From Torreya grandis (lineage: Eukaryota; Streptophyta; Pinopsida; Cupressales; Taxaceae), in NCBI GenBank assembly GCA_037957365.1, contig JARHVA010008361.1:182501-246500 (forward strand): a stretch of DNA of 64,000 bases, written 5' to 3'. The notes under the pieces were generated by a model. That model saw only the letters and a program-made list of their open reading frames with translations. It was not told the DNA's origin and did not search any database. Below are positions 12,560-24,345 of the stretch, one piece after another (within the stretch, counting starts at the first letter, position 1; the number at the start of each line of letters is the position of its first letter). The position numbers and the translations under genes were made by a program.

Positions 12560-13420
12560 TGCTTTTAATCTACATTCCCAATAAAGAGATCATACATGTG
12601 ATAGTAATAGCATTGAATATTTATCTTACCAAATCTACCTCTACATATTCCTCTTGTAGCTAAACCACCTCTTCTTCCTATGTATCCTATTGAGTAATTG
12701 TATCTTTTTGAATAATTGTATTTTATCTCTTTACCTTGTCATCGATTGCTTTTGATATTATACTTGCCTTGTACATGGCTATTCTTATTGCTAGTGCTAT
12801 TACTTTCATTATTTATTATATTTAATTGTGAGGCAAAAGCATTCTCATCACTTTCATTTAATGTGTTTGTTAGTCTTTCTTCATGGGACACAAGTGATCC
12901 AAGCAAGTGATCAAACTCAAGAGTTGTTAATTTTTTTTTTCTTCAATAATGATGGCAACATTATTCCATCTTGGTGTTAGAGACCATAACACCTTTTTCA
13001 CAATAACCTCTTTGTTCAAAATTTCTCCAAGTGCAGCCATCTTATTAACTACATGCTTTCCTCTTAAAAAGAAATCACTCACACTTTCAACTTCTTGCAT
13101 TTTCAAATTCTCAAAGTTTTTCTTTAATGTTTGCAATATAACCACTTTGACTTGCTCACTACCTTAGTAAACTTATTTTAGAGTCTTCCAGGCATCCTTG
13201 GGTATCTTTGCACCTTCAATTCTTAAAAATAGGCACCTGATCATTTTAACAGAGTTTTCATTGTTAAACCAACCAACTAAAATTTTCACCTACATCAATA
13301 TAATTTCTCTGAGCTTTTGATATATGCTATCTATATTACATTTTCCTCCCTTTTCTTTATTATTCACCAAATGTTTTATATTATAACAAATTTTTGTGTT
13401 AATAACATTATTTATTTATT
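12560..13420 (-). pseudogene. Copia-1 gag remnant (UBN2-type) and damaged zinc knuckle
   Basis: The frame at 12927-13145 carries the Copia gag core: LQTLKKNFENLKMQEVESV, a spacer, then AALGEILNKEVIVKKVLWSL. Upstream (13150-13250) an out-of-frame segment reads IPKDAWKTLK. Downstream, near 12700-12600, a Gly/Arg-rich stretch is followed by a C-Y-Y-Y-H remnant where a CX2CX4HX4C knuckle is expected. The gag start codon and the region before 13420 are not recognisable. Confidence 0.75.
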
Positions 13421-13489
13421 TATTTTAATGCTAAATTACCTCACTAAACATGTACACTTTCATTTAACGTTTGTATTTTGGAGGATGTA

Positions 13490-14580
13490 ATGTGTCAACA
13501 ACATTACCCATTAACGTCACAACCAGTTCCAACGTAGGCAATCAGAAAAGCCACCACCGATTTACAAGGTGGCAGAGTTGGTCAACAAATAGGGAGATGG
13601 GATAACTTTACGGACCGCTCAGATGGATGAAAGTTATGAGGGGGATAACCGGTCAACAAAATAAACGCTGGCATCCCAGGAATGGTGTAATAAAAAATTG
13701 TGCGATTTTAAGGGCGTATAAATCTTGTACTACAAATACAGGATGTCTGATTAAGCTCCTTTCATTTTTTTCCGTAGGCTAGATAAATTAATTGGCAGGT
13801 CCCAGCTGGTCGCAGAGACGGATGGATTTCTAAAGAAGAGCAGATCATAGGGAATTTACCACCTCCATTTTTTAACGATCAACAGTTGACATTTTTTTTT
13901 TTCCAAAAAGCCCTCTCACAGGAGGATATGGTAACCCTATCAGGTGGGAAAAGTAAAATTAAATGTATGGCTGAGATTATAACTATGTTGTTAAGATTGA
14001 ATACCATGGAGATTAATATTGAAACAGACATTCAAATTCGATGACAGGTGCACACTCAATTGTTGTATCCCATTGCTCCTCATTCCATGATTGACATTAC
14101 AACTTCAACAACACTGGTCTTCCCAACCCCACTCTTAACCGTCAACTGGCAGAACGTCTGAAGCTTACCTGCCCACCAGCTGTTACTCTTGATCCAACTG
14201 TGCCTTTGGACCCCATTACACCCACCATCCTTCATAAAAGATATTATACACAGCTCAAACGTTGCTCGCAACTCCCTCCACTCGTAGTATGGTGAATAGT
14301 AATATGAAGTATCTGTCAATATGGCGTAACAAGTGTGGAGAAGCCATGGCGAGAATGGGCGCCATAGGGGTGTTGACTGGATCGCAGGGTGAAATAAGAA
14401 ACAGCTGTCGCATCGTGATGTGACCACACATTCATCTTTCCCATTAAGGGGTTGAGTTTAAAATTTAATCTCTCTCAAATTCTTTATTTCTTTTATTCTC
14501 TTCCAAATCAAATAAGACCATAGATTGGGGTTAAATTGTGCTGCGGATCAATTTTTAGAGTGGAACTTCATTTATTGTCA
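13490..14580. other. CpG-retaining segment of unknown identity, promoter-like left part
   Basis: This kilobase keeps many CpGs (about 13 in 13490-13880 and a similar number in 14035-14600), while neighbouring DNA has almost none. The left part has repeated GGTCAAC words and a TATA-like GTATAAATC near 13735. Weak open frames are a 38-codon plus-strand frame at 13928-14044 and a 115-codon minus-strand frame at 14080-14427. The latter has a GVGKTS string but no true Walker A. I recognise no family. It could be a captured or surviving host gene promoter and 5' end, or a young unknown transposon part. Confidence 0.45.
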
Positions 14581-14591
14581 CATTTCACATA

Positions 14592-14867
14592 ATTTGTTCC
14601 CGCCGAAGGCTAATGTAATGGATTACACTTGTATTCCACACAAAGAACATATTTATTAAAAGTGTAACAATGTTTAATCGGATGTAATGAATTACACTTA
14701 TATTCCACACAAATAACATATTTATTAAAAGTGTAAAAATGTTTAATCGGATGTAATGGATTACACTTATAATCCACACAAATAACATATTTTTACACTT
14801 TTAATAAATATGTTATTTGTGTGGATTATAGGTGTAATCCATTACATCAGCCTTCAGTGGGAGCAAA

Positions 14868-14868
<1 letters not shown>
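14592..14868. mobile_element. 277-bp fold-back MITE-like element, TA target duplication
   Basis: The ends are inverted repeats. The left end starts ATTTGTTCCCGCCGAAGGCT; the right end, reverse-complemented, reads ATTTGCTCCCACTGAAGGCT. The match continues through ATGTAATGGATTACAC. A TA flanks each side (14590-14591 and 14869-14870), as expected for Tc1/mariner-type insertions, though the termini lack the usual Stowaway sequence. The inside holds 2.6 direct 69-bp units and then their inverse, so the single strand could fold into a long hairpin. No coding capacity. Confidence 0.8.
14613..14792. repeat. 69-bp tandem units inside the MITE
   Basis: Units run 14613-14681 and 14682-14750, with a partial third from 14751. 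Each starts ATGTAATGGATTACACTT, contains CCACACAAA-AACATATTTATTAAAAGTGTAA and ends TTTAATCGG. Because 69 is divisible by 3, the minus strand shows a misleading 67-codon open frame with a 23-residue period. That frame is not a gene. Confidence 0.9.

Positions 14869-14869
<1 letters not shown>

Positions 14870-14927
<58 letters not shown>
14870..14927. repeat. (TA)n microsatellite next to the MITE
   Basis: A nearly pure TA run of over 50 bases begins directly at the right TA flank of the MITE. Confidence 0.95.
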
Positions 14928-14929
<2 letters not shown>

Positions 14930-14934
<5 letters not shown>

Positions 14935-16295
14935 TTTGGGTATATTTATTTTATAATGTGATTTTAAACTTATTGTTTCAATTTTAAATTCGAAATAAAA
15001 AGGTAGATGTATATTAAGAACCTTATCAAAAGATAAAAATGTGATCAAATTATCTTTTTATAAATATTCAAACCCTCAAATGCTTATGATAGATATTTAC
15101 ACGATATGAACCCTTAGCAAAAGACAATCATTTCACGAAATAAATTAAAAAAATTCTTTTTTTTTTCCAAATCTCACATTCTAACACCTCTAACTTATAA
15201 AATATCATTACTTCTTCTTTTCTTAAATAATGTTTAACATCGTTTCAATATCATTAATCTTAAGAATGATAGAATGACTTTCAATGTTTGTCAAAAATCA
15301 ATAAAATAGTAAAATAATCTAAATATTTGTGAGACTCTTAAATATCATAAAAAACTCAATAAAACATGTTGAATAAAAAATAAATAATTGATAGCAATCT
15401 CAATTATATACAAAATCCTATATCATACATCAAAAGTGCTTTTTTAGTATCAAAAGTGCTTTTTTAGTAAAAACTCACTTAAGACAGCAATAAACATTAT
15501 ACTAGTTATATGATTTTATTAAAATATATTTGTGCTCAACAAAATCTTTAAAATATCATATATAATCTCTAAATATACCTTAATAAAAAATGATCAACAA
15601 TATTTATATAAAATAAAATTCAAATTAAAAACATTTTAAATTGCAAACTCACATCCAACGACTTAATTTTTAGGTGGATACATTTTCCTACACCTTTAAA
15701 GTATGTACAAATTGAAGTATCAAAGAGAAAACTATAGATAGATCTCTTTGAACATAATCTATTTCAGATAGAAAGCTATAAATTTATTATTAATATAGCA
15801 TTCCATCATATGAATTGATATGTGTCAAATAATAATCGTTACTGAAATCTCAACCATTAAAACTAAATTTTCTCATTAGGGTAAGAGAGATGAGTGAAAT
15901 ACAAATGTGAATGCCTCCAAATCTATATAAAATCATAAATAACAATGTTATCAAAATATTGAATAACATTTTTAATAAACGTTCAGTAAAATGTTGAATA
16001 CTTTTTCAAAAAAAAATGTAATATCAAAATTACAGTTAAAAATTTAATTTAATGATATCTTTTGAACCTCTTCAATATCATAAAATTAAATATTGAATGG
16101 GATTACATGTAATTTTTTTAATAAAATCTTAATTATTATATTTTTGTGTGACATTACATATGACTCCCGAAAAAGTTAAATATGCTAATTAATATATAAC
16201 TCCACTTCCATAAATTTAGATAAAATTATAAATCTTATATCTTAAAATAAATAGATAAAATATAATATATATAATATATATTTACAATATATAAA
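14930..16295. other. A+T-rich DNA, no gene seen
   Basis: Stops in all frames. There is one short direct duplication (ATCAAAAGTGCTTTTTTAGT twice, about 15429-15470). It is followed by AAAACTCACTTAAGACAGCAATAAACATTA, which has a relative near 56118-56160. No transposon protein was found. Confidence 0.55.
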
Positions 16296-17265
16296 TATTA
16301 TCTTAAAATCATAAATATAAATGAAATTTTTTTCATAATACTTCAATCATATAATAAATATATTATCTTTGTATTATAATAATCATCATAAAATATTATA
16401 GTGTAATATATGTATTATAATTAATTGAATAATAAATAAATGATAGGAATCATAAAAATGTGGAAAAGGGATAAATATATTTATATAATATGTATCATAG
16501 TAGGATAAATATTTTATTACATCAAATATCAAATAATATTGAAAAAAGATAAAACTAAATTGAAACAATTTATAAGTTTGAAAATATTGTTTTAAAAAAT
16601 TCACAAAAATTGAAACATAAAAATAATTAATAATAAAAATAAATAAATAAAAAGAAAATAAAGTTACAACTCAAATAGAAAATATTAAAAGTTAAAAAAT
16701 TAAAAAAGGATGAACAACTAAAACTAAATGAAAAAGAAAAATATCTCAATAAACATGTGAAAATTCTCCCATTGAATAAAATGAATCTATCATTGAATGC
16801 AAACAAGTAAGAAAAGAAACAAACATTCTCGAGTGCAAATGATTACAAATATAATATAGTAGCATATGATTACAAATAAGTTGATTTAGATTTATAATAT
16901 TGATTAATTAAATAAATTGTTTTAGATTCATAATATTGATGATTTTGTTTCATTTATTTTATTTATAATTTAATAAGGTTATATGATTCTAATATAAACT
17001 TTTTTATAATGAAAAATGAACCAATCCCATTTATATTGAACTTAGCCTTATCTCATGTACCCTACATTGGTGTTAAATTATTCTATTCAATTTTAATACT
17101 TGATTAATCACTTTTAATATTATTGAGTGAATTCTTTTTGTTGAAAGGAATTTCTAACTGATTATAATATCATTCGGAATGTTCAATAGAAATTTATCAT
17201 CAAAAATATTTAATTGATGCAATTTCAATTTAATTATCATGTTAATAACACCTAATTATAATGTT

Positions 17266-17269
<4 letters not shown>

Positions 17270-17332
<63 letters not shown>
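17270..17332. repeat. (AT)n microsatellite in H repeat copy 1
   Basis: About 60 bases of pure AT. The matching place in copy 2 (near 43565) has no such run, so it expanded in this copy only. Confidence 0.95.
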
Positions 17333-17336
<4 letters not shown>

Positions 17337-17866
17337 AATAGATAAGAATTATCCCACTTGTAAAAACTTAAAAAAGGTGTTTCCCATAAGACAATATAAA
17401 TTGGGTTTTATGTATCTATAAATTTGTATATATTGATTATCCCAATCAAAACCTTGATTTTAAATTTTTCATTAGATTTTTAAGTGTAAGGGAATGAAGT
17501 TTAGAAGGTAATTTAAAGTTCCCTTTTATTCCCAAACATAACAATATTTAAATTGAGAAGGATTTTCAGAGATACTTTCATAGATAATTTTTGATAGCGT
17601 AAGAGGATATGTTGTCAAATTTTTAATATATATTTTAAATATACAATTACTTTCAATTCTTAGATATAAAATTCTGTAAAATTATTTAGTTTATTATAAT
17701 AATTTAGTATTTTTGTAAAAAATAATATATATACAAATGTATGTTCACACATATGTAAGAAATTGTTCATATTATAATCTAGACTCAAAGCCATCATCAT
17801 TATCAATGTACATAGTTATTACATTAAGAAAAAAAAATTTGTCTACCATGGAATAGTAGAATTCTT

Positions 17867-18118
17867 TTGCATCTTTCAATTATTGCTTTTACTTGGGGCA
17901 ATTATAGACAAACACCTATCAAAATGTCATGGGGCCTAACCATACATAAAGTGCATGGAATGACTCTTGATAAAGTAACATTTGATATTGGTAACATAAA
18001 TTGCCAAGGCATGACTTTCTCTATTATATCAAGAGTACACTCACTCAATGGTATATATATTTCCCTTCATTTTACATTTGAGCATTTTGAAAGAATCAAG
18101 GATTCTCAATTTGTATAA
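17867..18118 (+). pseudogene. PIF1-like helicase C-terminal fragment (copy 1)
   Basis: Residues about 20-60 of the open frame read PIKMSWGLTIHKVHGMTLDK, then VTFDIGNIN, and TFSIISRVHSLNGIYIS. This matches the last conserved motifs of PIF1-family helicases (PLxxAWAxTIHKxQGxTLxK; SRVxSLxGL). A short FEHFERIKDSQF tail follows, typical of the protein end. The Walker motifs and other upstream helicase motifs are absent, and no coding sequence is seen upstream within the repeat. It is therefore only a 3' end, either from a captured host gene or a Helitron-type element. The stop lies at 18116-18118. Confidence 0.8.
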
Positions 18119-18689
18119 GGAAATAAGAGGAAAGAAGATAGAAAATTTCATTTTACACTTCATTTGTATCATATGTAACTATAACATACTATCTTATATG
18201 TTTATTACATGGATTTTAACAAAAATAAAAAACTATGTTTGTCTTCTTTTTTAATCCCTTCCATACGTTTAAATATGCGATTTAGAAAAAAAGAATGTTT
18301 ACATACATAAATCATTTTTTACACTTATTCAATTCCATCACCTTAAATGTCTTGCCATTACACCTAATAAAAATTAATATTTTCATTTTAAATTACATTT
18401 TCTCTTTCAGTATTTATTATTGTCCCTTGGAAATTTATTGGCTATACCCTAAATAAAAAGTCAAGCATATCTTGAGAAAATAATGAGTGATACCCAAAAG
18501 GACTGTATAAAAATACATATTACCACATACTCAATGCCAATCCATCCCAGCAATGCTTGATGACAAATATTATGGCACCACATGTTTTTGATACTATCTA
18601 TGATTCCTTTTGGCATTCTTCTCACATTTGCGGAAACTACTAGTATAGTTTTAATAAGGTGAAAGTTTCTAAAATTGGATCCAATTACC

Positions 18690-19150
18690 TCTATGATGGA
18701 AACAATCAATTTTTTGATTCATTTTTAATGAAATTTAGGTTGATTGAGCCCAAAATCACATCTTATACTCTCAATTAGTTTTAAAAGGATAAAGTTTGTT
18801 CCAATTAAATATGTGATTTTACCAATTGGTTATATTGTTCATTATATGATGAAAGGGATGTCTATTGGAACCTAAATAATATCCTACATAGTCAGAGGTA
18901 GGTTTTAAATGGGGTAAAACTAGCCCAAATCATATCCTTGATTGTACCAATTGATTATTTTTCTCAATATATGATAAAAATAGATCTAATTGATCTATCA
19001 ATCACATTCGATAGTTGGATTTAGTTTGGAGGGCTTCAAATTAAATCCAATTTACTACATTATTGAACCAATCAACTATTTGATTTATTTTATGATGGCA
19101 TTGTACTTAATTAAACCCAAAATCACATCATATATAATTTAAGTGTAGAT
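18690..19150. repeat. Degenerate tandem units (~120-130 bp) in H repeat
   Basis: Four units are anchored by (A)CCAATTG(G/A)TTAT-TT-TTCAT-ATATGATGA-like words near 18700, 18812, 18947 and 19067. Each is followed by TTGATTGAGCCCAAAATCACATC or a decayed form of it. The same series occurs in copy 2 at about 54960-55380, so it predates the duplication. Confidence 0.6.
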
Positions 19151-19909
19151 AAAATGTAAATAATAAATAAATATTCATATTAACATATTGATAGTATACA
19201 ATTTTTACAATATACTAATCTTTATAGGATAGAGTGTACATAATAAGTAAATGTTCATATTTTAGATGATAATATTAACAATGTAATAAAGAAATAAATT
19301 ATAGAAAAAGGATAAATATTAATACTTTGATGTAAAAAATGCTTCAATATTGAATATATGATGTAAGCTAGGAATTCCTTTGTAGCAAAATACAATTTTT
19401 TATTGTTTAATAATAATCAAAGTTTTTTTGTAAAGTAATCTGATTTAGTTTGAGATAAAACACACTACTATTTTATTTAAAAAAAGATTCATTATTTTTT
19501 TTGAAACATATGACGTTATCAATAATTTCCTATGAACACTGTGATTTTATTAAAAAAAACATACTTTCACATAATTTTGTTTACTTACCAGTCAAAATTT
19601 TTATTTAACGGATATTTTCAATAGAAATTATGTAAGCTAAATATTTGGTAGGATTTTGTTTCTATATATTAGAGATAAATTATGAGTAACACATGAAATT
19701 CGTATTAATACGGTTTTAATAACACAATACCAAATGACTCTGAATTTGTTGAACAACATAATTTAAGATTTGTGTTTCTAAAAAAATATTTTATAAATGG
19801 TAAAACATTATTATGTATATATATTTTTAAATAAATAAACCTTTTGTGGAAAGCAAACTTTGACAATATGACCAAAAAAATTCCTTCTCTAAGCCAATGG
19901 TAGATTGTG

Positions 19910-20100
19910 ACTATTGAAATGATGTGAATATAAAAAATACTATTAACTTGGTGTGGACAATACAATTATATTAATCTGTTGTGAATAATATCATGTTTTT
20001 AACATTGTCCTATTAACATGGTCTGATTGATTCACTCTTATTAATATTGTGAATAATATAAGCTTATTAAAATGGTGTGAATGGTGTGAATTTATTATGC
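19910..20100. repeat. Degenerate GTGTGAATAA/TATTAA interspersed motif
   Basis: Words such as TATTAACATGGT, GTGTGAAT and TTGTGAATAATA recur every ~40 bases. The matching part of copy 2 (56215-56400) shows the same pattern. No gene. Confidence 0.45.
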
Positions 20101-21288
20101 AATATCTTTTTGGATATATGTTTTCTTAAAAATATTATCTAAGTAAAATAATTTGATATTATGTATATAATTTTTTAAAAAAATTTAAAAAATATATTTA
20201 ATAAAAAACATATCATAAAATAATGATGATTGTATGTTAAGTATTTAATAAATAAAATATTACATAAATTAATGATAAAATTTAAATACGATAATTTTAT
20301 AAAATTAATATGAATAAAATAGATATATTAAAAGGTTTTGAACAATAAAATTCTTTTCATATAACATACATGTTTATTAAAAGACATAACTTTACATCTA
20401 TTGTCCCAAAAATATTATTTAAATGGCACAATTTCATTTGATATATCTTATTCAAAATAAATCATTTTTTATTTCAAAACATATGTTTTCATCTAATACA
20501 AACCATATAATACACTAACAATAAATATAAGGCATGTATTTGACAATAATTTCCTAATATAATCCATGAATAAATTGCAAATAATACATTAATATTAATA
20601 TATTTTGAATAAGCACTTTATTTGTGCATTAAATTTTGTAACCCTGGTTTTATATAATATACTAATTTGAATATATAATGGATTTAAGTATTTATATTTT
20701 AAATATATAATATCAGACATATTGGAATCAATCTTCTCAAGGCCCAAGAAATAGTATCAAGCAAACATATTTACAATTATATGAACAATATATTTGTTCT
20801 TTTATATTTCAAAATAATTAGGATAATAGGATAATTTATTTTGTATTTATTGTTTTTGAATAAGTAATGTTTTAGTATAATGCATTTTTCATTATTTATT
20901 GTAAAACATATTATAAATTGTGAATAACGTTTATCTAAATGTATTAAAAAATATGTTTAAATTCAAATTTAGATTATAGGAATATATTAAATAGCTTGTC
21001 ATTATATATGTAGTATTTGTAAGTATAGTTTAAATAAAATAATTTCTCTTTGTTATTGAGATTAAGATAAGTCCTTTTTGGATTGGTGTGAATCCTGGCT
21101 TTAATACATCAGGAGGTTTGGGTCTCCTACTGGCATAGATATGATAGAAGAGGATGCAACTAACTCGGTAAATAAAAAGGATCTTAGATGCAATATAAAA
21201 TGTACCAAATCCACAAATCAATCCTAGCTTAGAGAAGATAGGTCATACTTATGCTTCTGATTTGGGATACATTAGATAATCGGGAGCA

Positions 21289-23590
21289 TGACAAATTATG
21301 GATCCATTAAACCCAATTAGGGGATCTCTTATCACAAATAATGTCACTAGGGTGGGATCCAATGCCTCCAGTCAGGAAAAATTATGCAATAACCCTAATT
21401 AAGCCCTATGTTTTCATATTCACAATACTAGTAACAAGTAAAACAAATAAATCTAATCTAGTGCTCTCCAAAGCTTGTGACAAAAAGTGGGGGTTAGTAA
21501 AAAAATGAAGGAAAACATTAATGAGAGAATCCTAATGAATTTATATATAAGTAAGATCATAATGTATGGATAATAAGAGTAATATTATTCAAAATCCATT
21601 ACTTACACTACTTCTATCTACTAAAGAGAGGAGCAATATTAGAAATACTTACTTGGAAGATAAACCCATAGAGACTCAATCTATCCCTTAGCCAAATGTG
21701 GTTTTTAGGAGGTTGTTGTGGTTTGTAAGGATCATTAAGAAAGGCCAAATCATCTAAGCATTATCTAGAAGACTAGATTCTCCAAGTTAAAATCATAAGC
21801 TAAGACTCCTCAAGAAGAATGGTGGAAGAGCAAATTATAAAAAAGGGAAAATAAATAATAACTCTTGATGTCTCTATAATAATGGTAGAATGGATGAGCT
21901 TATATAGGCAGATCTATCCCTAAACCCCTCTAAATTTTTTATCTAACAAGGTCATCTTAGTTAACCCATTATCATTATTGACAAAAACTCACTAGGTCAT
22001 TGGCTAGGTCAGCGAAGAGGGAACCTAGACCCTAAGTAAGTTTTGAAAATAAGAGTACAAGGTTGGCCCTATCAACTTAGTCATGTAAACTATCAAAAAG
22101 GGGTTTTAGGTTAGGAGTAGGGCTAATGAAGGTGGAAAATCGCTGGAGGAGTGTGTAACAGAGGAGTAATAGCTTAGGGAAATGGGTTTAGGAGCTGGTT
22201 AGATTTGTAACAAGAGAAAATAGAGGACAATAATACTATTAAGCACTAATGGTATGCCCACCCCTTTCTCAATGTACCCCTTAGGGTGTGCTCTTAAATA
22301 AATTGAGACTCGATGGGTTCTTATAAGATAAATAGCATCGATAATTGATAAAGTTTAAAAATATTATGTGTATACATATTGCCCACTCAGATATCATCAC
22401 ATATCACTTAGGTACAACATGATATGGTGATTTTAGAAAAGAACATACTAACACATAATGTTGAGGCTAAAAAAGTTACAATATTTTAAAGCAAAAATAA
22501 CTAAACTTAAATTATGGAAAGGGAAATAACTAAAAAAATAAATCTATGCATACCTTGAAATAACTTTATTGTTGGATGGTTATCTAATATGTTTTTATTT
22601 TTGATTATGGAGGGAATAGATATTGATTTCAACAAACCCAAGAATTCAAAACAAAAGAGCAAAAACAAATAAATCTAGGAAAGCAAAGATAACTAGTGCT
22701 ATGTGGATGGGATGTAATTGGAAATTTAGAAAGATATAGTGATAAGTGCTATGTTATACGAAATGACCAAATAAAAATTTAGAGTAAATTAGGTAACTAA
22801 AAATCCAAGGATACTCAAGACCAAAAAAATCAAACATATAAACCTAAAGTAAGAAAGGCAAACTCAACAAGTCAAACCAAGGATTCATGTCAAAAGGATG
22901 GTAATCAAACATCAATGTAAAATATGTAATAATCCTTAAACAAATATGGGAAAGAAAAAATGGTAATATAAAATTGAGGAGTGATAATTAATAATCCATA
23001 CTCAATTATCAATGGTATAGGGTGCATAAAAAGGAGAACAACATTGGTGAGGGATAAGTAACAACCCAATCTCACTCAATACTAGAAAATGTACATGAAA
23101 GTAGAAATGGACTCAAGTATCCATAGAAACGGTGATATGACAATGATAAATTGTAAAGTAGATTATAATGTATGTCTAGAAATGTAGAGCCATGGCACAA
23201 ATAAAGTAATCCATAGTTACTCAAACATGTTGTTTTTCTCTAAGAATAGATAAAACTAAAACAAAGTAGCAATATCATGTTTTTAAGATGTTAATAATAA
23301 GGAAATATAAAATAAGGGAAAATATATTTAGAATCAAAAGCTTCTCATCAAGGGGGGAAATGAAATGGGTGGAGGAAATAATTAAGGAAAAACCAAGGTA
23401 GAGGAACTCTTTATCAAAATCAAGGAACTTAAATTAGGTTCATCAAAATAAGAGGAATTTAGACCTTAAGGAATCTAAAGAACTTATATTAGCCACACAA
23501 GTCGTAAGTGAACAAATGAAGTATGTATATTAACCCATGAAGGTTGTATGCATGAAAATTAAAATAGACCTACCTTCCCGCAACGTGTTA
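21289..23590 (-). mobile_element. Probable 3' LTR of Gypsy element D
   Basis: Four clues place an LTR here. A purine tract on the minus strand (23600-23591) precedes it. The ends are short inverted repeats (TGACAA at 21289; GTGTTA at 23585-23590, with one end mutated from CA to TA). A minus-strand TATATAAG box lies about 600 bases from its downstream end. It lies beyond D's integrase and 3' UTR in the correct direction. No second copy is in the window to confirm the ends; D's 5' LTR is missing or outside. No coding capacity. Confidence 0.5.
21899..21906 (-). promoter_or_regulatory. TATA box candidate of the D LTR
   Basis: The minus strand reads CCTATATAAGCTC, a good plant TATA box. It sits where an LTR promoter would be expected if 21289-23590 is the LTR (U3 ~1.7 kb; R-U5 ~0.6 kb). 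Confidence 0.4.
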
Positions 23591-23600
23591 CCCCTTCCTC
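23591..23600 (-). other. Polypurine tract candidate of element D
   Basis: The minus strand reads GAGGAAGGGG directly before the proposed LTR start. It fits plus-strand priming of an LTR element transcribed on the minus strand. Confidence 0.45.
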
Positions 23601-24345
23601 AAGACCTCTTATAGAGTCATCAGTCAAGTGAAAAGATTTGGTACATGTGTGATAAAATAGTTAGCATTATAGAGTTTTTGAATTTTCTTATTCTAATTTA
23701 TTAGCCCACCATAACCTAATGTACCTCAGTTCTATTATGAGGCCAAATGTGGAGTTTGAACTTTGATAGGAGATAGGATATGTGCTTGTAATCACATATT
23801 TTGGTTTGATTTTGGCATTTAAATTTTCCATGGTGCCTTTGTTATATCATTTTATTTTTATTCAAATGATTTACATTTAAATTTTCTTGATGGCTTTTTC
23901 TATTCCTCCTACATACGGATTTGGAGAACCAAACATGGGTGTTAATGATGAGTTTCATTTGAATACTTGGGACATGGTTGCTAAGAGAGAGACCTCAAAG
24001 AGTGTGGTGTCTAATAGTATCATAAATGTAGGTGAAATAAAAAGTGATATCTTGAATTGACCTTGTTTTATCTAATGTGGAGTGAAAGGAAAAAAAATTA
24101 AGAGAAATGAAACATAAAATAATTTGAATTACTTTAAATCACAAAAAATGTGATAAAGGGATTAAAAAGGATATAACCATATTAAAGTGTGATTTATTAT
24201 TATAAGAATGATGGAAATGGAAGAAAACATGCTAACATTAGTATTGTGAAAATTGTATCTATCAAAAGAAGCAACAGTTAACGGTGAGAACAAAGATCAA
24301 GAACTTGTAACCATTGCTAAACACAGTCTAGAGAAAAAATGACAA

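Larger units (their letters stand above)
9640..13420 (-). mobile_element. Copia-1: decayed Ty1/Copia element, internal region only
   Basis: On the minus strand the order is gag (13.4-12.9 kb), damaged zinc knuckle, protease, GAG-pre-integrase, integrase, RT and RNase H (to 9.69 kb). This is the Ty1/Copia order protease-integrase-RT-RNase H. Stops and frameshifts split it into many pieces. The RNase H is cut soon after its SSKKQ motif. No LTR pair, PPT or primer site could be found, so both ends seem lost or unrecognisable. It is clearly a relic. Confidence 0.85.
16300..21190 (+). repeat. H repeat copy 1 (uninterrupted, ~4.9 kb)
   Basis: Sequence starting TCTTAAAATCATAAATATAAATG aligns with 42592-44344 and, from about 18105, with 54364-57705. 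Landmarks are shared in order: TAATCATCATAA, GTGGAAAAGGG, GGAATGTTCAAT, the helicase end, ATAAGAGG, TATGTTTGTCTTCTT, and GATAGAAGAGGATGCA at the right end. Copy 2 is broken by element G, whereas here the same place reads through (GAATCAAGGATTCT at 18095). The natural ends of the family were not identified, and no LTR-like or Helitron-like ends are obvious. Copies differ by many substitutions and several indels. Confidence 0.8.

Noticed and set aside
14080..14427. Minus-strand 115-codon frame with GVGKTS, looking like a P-loop protein
   Set aside because: The Walker A pattern needs a Gly four residues before GK[ST]; here there is none. No other GTPase or NTPase motif is present.
14585..14788. 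67-codon frame with a 23-residue periodic peptide
   Set aside because: It is only the translation of the 69-bp tandem units of the MITE.
16300..21190. H repeats as giant (5-kb) LTRs of element D
   Set aside because: D's sequence next to copy 2 is the gag C-terminus, not a primer site and gag start. A separate PPT and LTR candidate exists at 23.6 kb, and an LTR would not be expected to carry a helicase end.
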